DNA of 19,309 nt from Rodentolepis nana (Eukaryota > Platyhelminthes > Cestoda > Cyclophyllidea > Hymenolepididae), in contig UZAE01013541.1 of the NCBI GenBank assembly GCA_900617975.1, forward strand, positions 1 to 19,309, in the 5' to 3' direction. The position numbers and the translations under genes are program-made. Shown here piece by piece: positions 1 to 10,100 of the stretch; the first letter of the stretch is position 1, and each line of letters begins with the position of its first letter. The notes below the pieces were generated by a model. That model made no database searches. It was given only the letters and a program-made list of their open reading frames with translations, and was not told where the DNA came from.

Positions 1-99
1 TTTCTGTCACATTCTTCTTACCACCCTATTTTGCGTGCATGTTAGCAAAAACTTTTATCTCGTCGAAAATCATAGTGCAAACCTTACAACTCAGAATGT

Positions 100-425
100 G
101 GGGCGTGCGATAGACTTACCTCCACGTGGTGCAACCTGGGCAACGTATACTCATACGGCGAAAAAGTCTATTAACTGGCAGTTGACTTCTCACTTCGAAC
201 TACCATCACCCCACCGTAGGTTCTATTCGACTACTTCACAGTACTCATCTTACCTTTTCTCTGCCTTTGTGCCCATCCGTCTCTTTCACATCTGTGAATC
301 ATTATTCTGTTCCAATCTCCACTTTTTGTGACTTTGATGTTCCTCCTCCTCTCTGTGAAGCTCAAAGTCAGCTAAGGGGCTAATTATAACTATCGAAAAG
401 CCTGCTATTTGATATTAATAAATAA
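100..425 (+). mobile_element. SINE-like retroposon, copy A
   Basis: A body of about 325 bp starts GGGGCGTGCGATAGACTTAC and ends in TAATAAATAAG. It aligns along its length with the copies at 4009, 5092 (reverse) and 17616; against the 4009 copy I count about ten differences in the first 110 positions. No clear target-site duplication is visible, so this copy may be older or its edges eroded. The open frame at 35-331 runs through it but is not supported as a gene. Confidence 0.8.
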
Positions 426-2323
426 GTTTAACTTAAAATATACATAATAACTATCACACATTCACACTCTGCTAAACTCGAGCCAATGGCATATGCAAAA
501 ATGTAGAAACCCAAAATACAAATTCCAATATTCATTGAAAAATAAGACCTCCAGTTGCCTTTATCCTCTCCCCTTCAAAAGGCCGTACTTTGGCAGATAT
601 GCATTCATTTATTTTTCCTTTTTCGTTATTGCGCACCAGCCATGGTTTAGTAAAATACATAACCCACTTCGGATTGGAAATGATATTTTCTAACTTTTGA
701 ATTCGAAAATCGTCTTGATAATATCCATAGCGGTATTAGTACAAGTCACATGAGGATTCACTCAAGGTGAAATCTATATCAAAACCACGCCATCTATCTG
801 CAAAGCAAATTGTACTAAACTTTTTTCAAATTATTCCAGTAAACAATAACCTCTGATCTTCGATCCACTCAGGAAAAATGACGGAACGAGTGGACTATGG
901 AACAAATCTCCAGTGCTGAATTCTCACCTTTCATTCTTCTTTACTTCCTACTTGGCACATTTTCTGCTTCAAGTGTTTTATTGCGCTAAAAGTGCACATA
1001 CATTAATAGCCACTTAATTATGTGCTTGCTGTCAAAAGCACCTCTCATTCCCCACAGTATTATCCATGCTAAATTGCTTGATTTCGTACACTTTTGCCAT
1101 ATTGCAGATGATATTTGTCACTGCAGATACTGTTTTCTTCACTTAGTCCATTAGTTGCGAGACGTCATACGGCACATCATCAACTCGCGTCCATGTAAAT
1201 AATCTCAAATGAGTCTTACGATTTTTGGACACCTGTGTTTATGACCTAATAAATGCAATTTCAAAGCGACCATTAAAAGTGACCAAATAATGCTTAATAG
1301 CATTCGAATCTAATCGAAAGTTCTATCACACTAGAACTATATATCAAATCTTCTTCATAACCTGCGTTACCATCTAGAGTAGTCAATAAAGCTTATTTAA
1401 GATAAGTCTCACTGATAAGATAAGTCCTGATCCGGAAAATACTCCCTGTACAGTTAGAGAAAAGATGAATTTGTACATTAATCATATGCACCATAAATAT
1501 TCCATACTTTCAGGCACCATTGTAATCCAAATACTAATGGACATCAAAGGAGAATACTTTTGTTTTAAATAGGACAGTGTGTTTAAAGAGTTTGGAAAAA
1601 AATTCCTATAAAAGTTAGTTCGATGTAAAAAGAAGTTTTTGTCGGGAGGAAGGTAACTAGAAATGGTGATAGTGATTACTAAATGATGTTTTTTTCAAAT
1701 ATGACGTCGAATATATAAACTTTTTTAAAATTATGCTTTTGAAAATATAATTATGACATAATAATTGCATGAAAAAAAGAAATTTACAAAGCAATGACTA
1801 GTCATTAAAGTACTTTATTTCGATCATTGAATAAAAACTGTACAAATTTAGCACACATTTATAAAATTGGTTAGAAGCGCATTTATAGAGCTCTTAGAAA
1901 AAAAGTACAATAATGGTGAATTAGTTTATTATATTTTTTTATGTATTCAAAACATTAGTAACGAAAGGAAATTCACGTAACATTGACGGAGTAGGAAAAC
2001 ATAAATTGTATTTCAGTAATTTATTTGAATATATATTGAAACAAAATAAGTGTACAAAAAACTGAAATTATTTTTATATTTATGTATGTGCTTATAATGT
2101 TAAAAGCAAAATCAAACATGTCTCAAAAATTTGGTTTAAAAAATGTTAATTTAAAACCAAAGCTGTTAACTGAAACCACACCGAAATCAAACCAAGACAA
2201 CTTACTCAACAACTCACCGTTTATAAAATCTAAATTTCAAGCTATTCATAGCAAGAACTAAATAAAATATAAATTTTAAATATAAAATTATTTTTACATA
2301 GTGATTTTAAAACGATTACTTAC
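426..2323. other. AT-rich region without a resolved gene
   Basis: Many A and T runs, especially 1560-2320. If the minus-strand gene at 2324-2840 continues, this would be its 3' introns and terminal exon (one weak candidate at 736-797). I see no RNA gene, no repeat copy and no long convincing ORF. Confidence 0.5.
736..797 (-). CDS. Candidate terminal exon of the minus-strand MGNCC gene
   Basis: On the minus strand a strong acceptor (ACAATTTGCTTTGCAG) ends at 798. One frame then reads RWRGFDIDFTLSESSCDLY and stops at TAA (738-736). An AATAAA on the same strand lies at 613-608. The frame would need two leftover bases from the preceding exon, whereas the exon ending at 2324 is phase 0, so at least one unseen exon would be required between them. 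Speculative. Confidence 0.2.
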
Positions 2324-2840
2324 GGAAGTCTTATGTCCCTGACTAGCTACACTGGTAATTGCAGCCCAGCCACCTTCGGTGGGAGAATTCATATCAGAGA
2401 AAGAAGGTGCCGGTTGACCTTTAGGATCAACTTCATTAAACAGGAGACGCTGGGATGCTAAATCCATATTTCCATCTCCAGTCAGGCGATTAAGAGATGA
2501 GCGTCTTCCTGTCCCACGTCGAGAACTTATAGAACTCTCGCCTGATGTGATAGGTTCCATTTCAGGAGGTCGGGGTTTATTTGACACCTTCAAGATCAAT
2601 CGATAAAATATTGAGACCATTAAAAACATAAAACGTATAAATAGGAAAACATACCCAATTAAGATATGATGGAACGGTAAAAAGATTATTATTTAATCTA
2701 AAAGTAAGTTGGGGCTCTTCAAGATAATCGAGATCCATAAGAGTATCTACATCTCCACCCATAAAATTTGAACCTGTCCGGCGGGAAAAATAGTGTAGAA
2801 ATTTTGGTCTATATGGAATATAAAAGCAACAATTTCCCAT
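2324..2840 (-). CDS. Unrecognised protein starting MGNCC, two 5' exons (3' part not resolved)
   Basis: Two minus-strand exons join in frame: 2840-2655 (62 codons) and 2587-2324 (88 codons). The intron between them is 67 bp and phase 0 (donor gtatgt, acceptor gatcttgaag). A further donor, gtaagt, follows at 2323. The joined 150 residues begin MGNCCFYIPYRPKF, a sequence suited to N-myristoylation at Gly2 and palmitoylation of Cys4/Cys5, so membrane attachment is plausible. An acidic patch (GGDVDTLMDLDYLEEP) follows, and the second exon is Ser/Pro/Arg-rich (SSISSRRGTGRRSSLNR), suggesting a disordered, phosphorylatable segment. No catalytic motif or known domain is recognised. The start is uncertain: the ATG sits directly after TTCTACAG, so it could be a trans-spliced first exon or an internal exon. 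An in-frame TAG at 2873-2871 blocks extension upstream without splicing. Downstream exons lie at lower coordinates or outside the window. Confidence 0.6.
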
Positions 2841-3994
2841 CTGTAGAACCTTCAGTGGAAACGCCAAACACTATTGGAAAAAGCGCACCGACGGCTCTGC
2901 ATGAAAACAAATAGCTATTGGGCAAACAAAAGTAAATTAACTTACATATTTCAAAATAATAATATTTATTAAAATATCTTACTTTTAAAATATAGAAAAC
3001 ATAGTTTATATCATAAGTTTTGCGCCTTGCAAAAAATTTGACACCGAAATCTATTTCATGTGCAGATACAAGGAGAATCCACAGTAATTAATAAGCTTAA
3101 ATCTATCCATTAACGAAACAAAATTAGTGCAATATGTGTTCGACCTATTAATATAACCAGTCCTTTGGGGCCGTAACATTTATTGTTCTTTGTATAATTT
3201 ATTTTCAGTTAAAACATAGGGCTCCCCGTTAAAACCCAACTACAACTATTCTCGTGCTTCGTATTGAACGTTGTAGTCATCTGAACTAGCTGTAGCTTTT
3301 CCCCAGTTTGTCATTGAATTTAGCTTTGATTGCCTGAAATTTTTAACAATGTAATAAAAATTTTGCGTTTGCTCTTTAAATTCCATTCAATTATACTAAA
3401 AATAAACTTTAAAATGTTGGTTTTTTGTTGTTTTCTTTAGCTTAACATTTAAAACTCATTTTCACCTTAAGCGTTCGAGTGTGAAGATATTTTATCCTGT
3501 TTGTATTAGTTAGTATTTCAACTACGTCTAACTGTTTCTGTGTGACTTTTCGAACTTAGGTGGAAGGGGTTGAAAATTGAAGCATTTCGCAACACTTTGA
3601 TGCATTAGACTCCAAAGTCTTTCTAAGCTCTAAAAATGTTGAGAATATGTGAATAAACTTGGCATTCACCCATAATTAACTTGCCAAAACGGGCTGTTTA
3701 TAGTGTATTTTCTAAGCCTCCCATTTTTCCAAATCCTGGTTCATTAAACTTCCAAATATTTATTTCTAATTTTGGAGCCACTTAAGCAACCACTTAATGG
3801 GATTGGCAAGATCGAAGTGAAAATAACAAGTTTCAAAGAAATTTACTTAATTGGATCATAGGAAACTTACTTCATCTGGATTGCTTCTTATGACCAAATT
3901 GATGAGGAGTTTGCTTTTGAAGTAAGGTTTATCAATCTTGCTTTTAACAAGACCTAAAAAGATGCCAGGAAATATACTCAAAGCTACAAAATTC
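2841..3994. other. Non-coding stretch upstream of the MGNCC exon
   Basis: AT-rich sequence with no recognisable gene or repeat. It would hold the outron, promoter or earlier exons of the minus-strand gene, but none can be delimited. Confidence 0.45.
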
Positions 3995-4008
3995 ATGTTT
4001 CGTCTGGA
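3995..4008 (+). repeat. Target-site duplication of SINE copy B (upstream half)
   Basis: ATGTTTCGTCTGGA, repeated without mismatch at 4310-4323 on the other side of the element. Confidence 0.9.
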
Positions 4009-4309
4009 GGGGTGCACGATAGATTTACCTCCACGTGGTGCACCCTGGGCAACGTATGCTCATACGGCAAAAAAGTCTATTGACTGGCAGTTGACTTCTC
4101 ACTTCAAATTACCATCACCTCACTCTATGCCATATTCTAATATTTTCACAGTACCCACCTCACCTTTGTTCTACCTTTGTGTTTGTCTCTTACATCTTCG
4201 AAACACTCTTCTGTTCTATTTGATGTTCCTTCCTCTCTGTGAAGTCTGAAGTCAACTAAAGGGCTAATGATAACCATCAAGACGCCTGCCATTTGATATA
4301 AATAAATAA
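4009..4309 (+). mobile_element. SINE-like retroposon, copy B, with intact target-site duplication
   Basis: About 300 bp from GGGGTGCACGATAGATTTAC to an ATAAATAAATAA tail. It is bracketed by a perfect 14 bp direct repeat, ATGTTTCGTCTGGA, at 3995-4008 and 4310-4323. A short body, an A/T-rich 3' tail and a perfect duplication are the signature of LINE-mediated target-primed retroposition. There is no recognisable pol III A or B box, so the head type is undetermined. The perfect duplication suggests this is the youngest copy in the window. Confidence 0.9.
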
Positions 4310-4323
4310 ATGTTTCGTCTGGA
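4310..4323 (+). repeat. Target-site duplication of SINE copy B (downstream half)
   Basis: Identical to 3995-4008. The first A is shared with the end of the element's tail, so the boundary is uncertain by one base. Confidence 0.9.
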
Positions 4324-5079
4324 ACTGGAGATTCCCACAGAAGTCTGTGAGTTAGCTATCAACCGCATAGATATTCGTTGCTGACATCGTAACAGTTAGT
4401 GGGTCATAGCTTACTATATTTTCTTCTGTGTATTGACCTCTAAACATTACAAGGGGATTAAGATGGCATGTTTTGATTGCAACACAAAAAAAACTTAATT
4501 AAACCTTAGCAATCTCTATAACAAAACCCCTAATACGGAATGGCCCCGAAATTTGCTTAGTTATCTGAACAACAACAAAGAATCAAAGCATATGGTGCGG
4601 AAAGAGTTTATCGTCATTATGAATGTCACTGACACAAAAATTACAATTAAGATCTTTTTTTTAAAATGCAACTACTATTTAATGGTGGTTTCTGTGAGAG
4701 GTCTTAGCATCTACGACCGCACTTGCTGCCCACGCGACAAGTAGCACTTTTGAGTCTGTCTGAGTGCTCGCGCGGTTCTTTTGATCAGCCATGATAGCGT
4801 TATCCACTTTCCAATGGATACACACGTCCACTTGTGAACACGATTTAAGGAGTTCTGATCAACAACTGCGTTAGAATCTAGAGGATAAACGGTGTCTAAA
4901 TGCTATGACAAACAATTCCAATGAGACAGCAGATCAAAATCACTCAAACCCGATTTCATCATTGTACCTGAAGCATAAACCCTAAAATTTGGCAAATTAG
5001 GAAGAATTTCGTTAAGAAGATGTAGCAAAATGCACTGCGTATAAGTATGATTCAAAATTGAAACCCGGGTTCCGAAAAT
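4324..5079. other. Intergenic stretch with a more GC-rich patch
   Basis: 4324-4690 shows nothing recognisable. The part from about 4690 to 5079 is richer in G and C, with a small hairpin TATCCA/TGGATA at 4801-4820 and short open frames on both strands. It may be an old repeat, but no second copy is present in the window. Confidence 0.4.
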
Positions 5080-5091
5080 GGACAAGTGTAT

Positions 5092-5410
5092 TTTTTTTCC
5101 TATGACAACATTCTGATAGTTATCAAGAGTCCTTTAGCTGACCACGGACATCACAGAGGGAAAGAACATCAATGTGAGAAAAAAGTCAAGAGAACTAAAA
5201 GGAAAGCAATTCACAGATGTAAAAGAGGCAGACAGACAGATACTAAAGTAGAGAAAAGGGTAAGGTGAGGTGAGTACTGAGGAAGCGATTGAATATGACA
5301 TATAGTCGGGACATGTTAGTTTGAAGTCAGAAGTCATCTGCAAGTTTATAGAATTCGTTGTCGCATGCCCAGGGTCCAAAACGTGGAGGTAAATCTATTG
5401 CACAGCCCTT
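5092..5410 (-). mobile_element. SINE-like retroposon, copy C, inverted
   Basis: On the minus strand it starts near AAGGGCTGTGCAATAGATTTAC and follows the other copies to GATAACTATCAGAATG, ending in a plain A run (T run at 5092-5098 on plus) instead of the usual TAAATAAA tail. It is flanked by GGACAAGTGTAT (5080-5091) and GGGCAAGTGCAT (5411-5422), which match at 10 of 12 positions and are probably a decayed target-site duplication. Its middle has several indels relative to the other copies. Confidence 0.8.
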
Positions 5411-5422
5411 GGGCAAGTGCAT

Positions 5423-7070
5423 AAAAGTACAATATTTGTGCTCAGTTTAAACTACCTGTAGCAAGATTAAATGTCTTCTGATCGGGATCATTACTGGTAT
5501 ATATGCTATATACGTGTTAAAAAAGCATATGAAAATTGATAGTAAAAAGAGTTTAAATGCTTCTTATCAATGAAAGTTGTAAACGAGAGACTGATTAGTA
5601 TCTCGTTATATGATCTTGACTCCAGTCACTTATCAATTTGACTAATCTCACTACGAAGACAGCAGAGAAATTACGGATTTATGAGCTTCAAACTTATTTA
5701 AAAGAGAGAAAATGTGATGATAGAGTGATAATTATAAAAGTTGTGGCAATGGAAGGCATGTATGGTATAAAATAGTTTAGTCAGAAACAAGGAAAGGGAT
5801 AAATAGCCTAAAATCGCCGTCCCCAAGTAGAAAATGGTGGCTTATAGTTATGCTGCAGACACATAACGAATTTTACAGCTCGAGGAGAAGTCAAATGACC
5901 CTGTTGATACATCAAACCATTTGATAACTCGTAAAAGATTTGTTGTAGAGTCATATAAACTAATTACTTACCAAAGTATTCCGTGTGGTATTAGTCAAGA
6001 TATAGGCAAATGTGACGTATAAGATTCTCACCAGTTGTTGGGTGGAATGTTAAAGTTTCAGTGGTCAGGGAACTACATGACCTCGCAGATGGCAATCATT
6101 GTGTGAGGACAAAAGCAGGGCATTTTAGCGAAATTCTAAAAATAAGTAACTATGGCCTGAAAAGTAAACAATGCCAGAAATGTAAGTTGGCGAAAATAGA
6201 AGTTCGAAAGTTTTAAAAAATCACAACTCAGTAGAAATTCTGAAGAGATAAAAAATGCAGGAGTTTTCGTGTGCCTAGTCGACGAAATTGGTGATTTTAC
6301 CCATACAAAATTCGTACAAAATGTTTACTAGAGGCGATTGTAGAGGATCACTTCAAAATTAATTAGACAGAATTCCGCGAGCTGCCAAATCCATATTTAT
6401 ATTTACAGTTATACGATTAATTCTTCATCACTTCCGCTTACAGCGCCTAGAAATTACTGTAATCTCCTCAAAATAACTTGTTCATTTGTAGGAAGAGAAT
6501 TCAAAGTCCCCGAAAGTTTCTAGCACGTGTTACGAATGCATTCAAATAACCCTACATATTATAAGAAACTATTTAGTTAAAATTAGCAAACTACAATAAT
6601 ATAAACATTCCCATTGTAAAGAACACCACATAATCCCCGAAAATAAAGTTGCTTCAAGGGGTGTGCGATAGACTTACGTTCAGGTTAGTTTTGAGGTCCC
6701 AACACGCATAAGCGAACTTGACCACAAAGTGACCAATAACAAAATGGGGCTTTTAGACTATTCTAATTTCTTGGTAACGCTGTGCTATACACACCTGAAA
6801 ATTTTTTTACTTTCAAAAAAACCAACTTGATCAAAGTTTATACATGTCTAAAAAAGTATTAGGGTATTAACGCACACTTTTTTCGGCCTGTTTAAAACCA
6901 AATATTTATTTGCTTTAAAGAAACAGAGTAAACGCCTAAAAATGGCATAAAATGTGTTAGGTAATAATCGCATATGCATAATCAAATGGTAAACCAATAA
7001 TTACTTAAAAATCCAATGTAATTCCATTTATTTGTTTATTTTGTGCATTGATATATTAAAGGTGATCAGA
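5423..7070. other. Intergenic DNA upstream of SMC2
   Basis: Apart from the 20 bp SINE fragment at 6658-6677 there is no gene or repeat I can identify. The SMC2 promoter should lie in the last part, but no TATA-box or other element can be assigned with confidence. Confidence 0.45.
6658..6677 (+). mobile_element. 5' fragment of the same SINE family (copy E)
   Basis: GGGGTGTGCGATAGACTTAC matches the start of copy A at 19 of 20 positions, then the similarity stops. It is a truncated or decayed remnant about 440 bp upstream of the SMC2 start. Confidence 0.55.
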
Positions 7071-7119
7071 GTAAGTGGCGCACTCTGTAAAAATTTAACT
7101 GCGGTCTATTTTGCAACAG
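7071..7119 (+). other. Probable 49 bp 5'UTR mini-intron of SMC2 (or trans-splice acceptor)
   Basis: A perfect GTAAGT donor at 7071-7076 follows AGA, and TTTTGCAACAG ends at 7119, one base before the SMC2 start codon. The 49 bp length matches the neighbouring coding mini-introns (36-53 bp). Removing it leaves the G at 7120 directly before ATG. The same AG could instead accept a spliced leader, as happens for many flatworm mRNAs. The sequence alone does not separate these two readings. Confidence 0.5.
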
Positions 7120-7120
7120 G

Positions 7121-10100
7121 ATGTATATTAAGTCCATGGTAATCGATGGATTTAAGTCCTATTGTCAACGCACAGAAATTCGCGATTTTGATCTTCAATT
7201 TAATGCAATTACTGGTCTTAATGGCTCTGGAAAATCGAACATCCTGGATGCAATTTGCTTTCTCTTGGGAATTACAAATTTGTCACACGTATCCCTTTAA
7301 GTATTTTATTTATGATTGCTATATAGGTTAGAGCTGCTAATTTGCAAGAACTCGTATATAAAAGTGGTCAGTCGGGCATTACCAAGGCTACAGTCAGTAT
7401 TGTTTTTGATAATACTGATAAGTCTGTCTCACCTTACGGATATGAACAATTTGATGAATTGACTATAACTCGTCAGATTGTTGTTGGTGGCAAGAATAAG
7501 TACCTTATTAATGGTACTAATGCTACTAATACCCGTGTTCAAGACCTTTTCCATTCCGTTCAATTAAATGTAAATAATCCTCACTTTCTTATTATGCAAG
7601 GAAGTATTACAAAAGTTGTGAATATGAAACCTCCTGAAGTAAGCTGATGCCTATTGTTTTTACATTAATATAAGATTTTATCACTTTTGGAAGAGGCAGC
7701 AAGCACAAAGCTCTATGAAAACAAGAAGGAAGCCGCTTTAAAAACTATTGAAAAGAAAGATTCAAAACTTCGTGAGATCGACAGAGTTCTCTATGAGGAT
7801 ATCACACCAACTATTCGGAAACTACGTGAAGAGCGAAGTAGTTATTTGGAATATCAGAAAATTGTTCGTGAAATCGAACATCTTTCTCGCCTCATCATTG
7901 CTTATGATTTCACAAGGCTTGAAGAGGCTAAGCAACGTAGTAAAGACGATTTGGTTAAACTTGAAAATAAGCTCGCCTATAGTAAAAATGAGCTTGAGAC
8001 TGTAAGCTTTGCTATTTCGATTTTGGTGCTTATTAATTGGATTTATTTTTTTAGTTGAAGAGTGAAAAGACTGATGTCGATCAGAAGATCGTTCGCCTTA
8101 CTGAAGAACGTCAAACAGTAAGTCTTCTCTCTGTTTCATTGCGCTATGCAAATTTTAACTAGAGTGGCCATTGTCTTTATGTCTTTCATCCACATCTAAG
8201 TCTTGGGTCGTCTAAATTTGGTGCTTTTTAAACGCAATTAACTGTCTCTAGGTTTTTCCCAATGGAAATTTTGCCTCACTTTCATGAAGTTTGTATAATT
8301 ATGCCTGCGTGTACGTAGCTCGTCTATGTAGAAACAGTCATGGGCTTGATGCCAAATTGTATTGCCCCATTACCCAAAAAAGTCGACACACTTGTTAAGT
8401 CTTGCGAATAAAGATAATGTAGACTATTAATTTCTAGCCAGAGGGGCTTCATAACTCTACCCAACTAGTCATTGAGGATGCAAACCAATCCTTCACGAAA
8501 TGGGTTTACATTACTCCCCTGTATTATTATTAAAAGGCTCTAATTTCTCCGTTTTGCAGTTGCTAGGCACCTCTCTCGAAGAAGCCGAACGCGTTCTCGT
8601 GGAACGTCGAAAGGAAGAGGCTGTGGCAAGTGGTGTATCGACTCGCGCAGCCGAACATCTTCGTGTCACTCGCAAACAGATTCACAATCTGGAGACTCAG
8701 TCGAAAGAAATATCCAAACAGTTAGAGGACAAACGGTATGCGGCTGCCGACGCAGCTGGAACAGAATTCAAGGCTTTGGAGGAGGCTACAAAACAGGCTC
8801 AGGAGGCTCTTACTGAAGCCCAGGCGAATTTGGCTGTAAGTCTCATTTTCCCTTTCCAAACGCTCAATTTCTTTAATGGGTGTTTGCTCGTGATGTTTGT
8901 ATGCTCATTTTTGAGTCTGTTTTCTTTTGAAGTCGCCTTTCTCCCATTTATCTTTAAACCAGTCAATTTTATCGCTGCCTATTGAATGCATCCTCTGACT
9001 AGAGACCTCGGAAATATCAGAGCATTCATAAGTTTTCTTTCTGAAATTTAAGTACTATTTGCTTTGCTTGTGCTGTTGTCCATTAAGCTTTTAAAATGAG
9101 GCTAAGATTACAAATTTGCCTGCACTTGTAGTCACGCAGAATAACTTGGACGCCAAGTATGGTAATGGGAGATTAGAATTTGCGATGTTTTCAACCACAA
9201 TGTGCTAGATGGAAGTAGCCATTGTTGAAAGGTAGCTTCTTCCACTCGCTCTTGTTCTCATTGGGGCACCTTTCTATTCCTCTTACTCTATTTCCCTTGT
9301 CTCATTCTGCCTTGATTTGCCTATATAATACCACCTTAGTAAACTTAGCTTCATTCACGCGTATTACAATAGGCTAAACCATTGTTAATAACTTCACTGA
9401 TTATCTCTTCTTTGCCAATTCTCCTCTAGCCTGATCGATGTATCTCACAAATAAATTGTTTCATCTTGAATGTTGCTCTCTATACCAACAACTGTACCCT
9501 TTCATCCGTGTTCAAGTAGAGTGCAACTTGATAAATCACCCTTTTTGTAGAATTACAGTAGAAGTGTCATTCAATGTCTTCATTGAATAGCCCCTAGTGC
9601 TCTGCATATAGCTCCCCCAGAAAGATGGGGAGCATTTATGAATAGTCTACTAAGATAAAGTTTATATCTTAAGTTAGAATTACCTAACGAATAGTTTCTA
9701 AAATGGTTGTGGTTTGATGCACGTATGGAATAGATTTCTCAACTTCTTAAACCGCTAAAATGAGTTAAATGAGGCATTAAATTGACAAAGATTGTTGTGG
9801 CAAATGTAGCCAAACATGAGTATGCCTACGAAGCCGTTCTTAAGATAGATCTTTCCTGCCACGTTCAAGCATCTATTGGAACTAATCTAGTCTCTAAATG
9901 ATTTCTCAATTCCGGGGGGAGGGGTCTGAAAAGATGACTCTAAGATCTCTTGACCTAAATCGGAAGCCAAATGAACAGCAGTGATTGGATTATCATCATG
10001 GCCTAAGGGTGGTGTATTCGCCGACTTTAGTTAATGCGGAACTGTTTCTACTCATATTTCCCGTTATGCTTTTCAAAGTCCTTTTCTCAACCCTCGGTTA

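Noticed and set aside
35..331. 98-codon open frame on plus
   Set aside because: It runs through SINE copy A. The same translated peptide appears in other copies because the DNA repeats; frame-shifting indels between copies argue against a gene.
881..925. Short plus-strand frame (ATGACGGAACGAGTG...) after an AG
   Set aside because: Only about 13 codons before a stop and no donor in a useful place.
2541..2560. CTGATG-containing sequence as part of a hammerhead ribozyme
   Set aside because: Schistosome SINEs can carry hammerheads, but the CTGATGAG and GAAA core with flanking stems is absent here and in the SINE copies.
3938..4249. 103-codon open frame on plus
   Set aside because: Created by SINE copy B and its left flank; the frame starts outside the element and ends at an indel-shifted stop.
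5134..5379. 81-codon open frame on minus
   Set aside because: Lies within inverted SINE copy C; its start is in a different frame from the homologous region of the other copies.
7748..8005. Second plus frame within SMC2 exon 3
   Set aside because: Overlaps the true SMC2 frame, whose translation matches the family.
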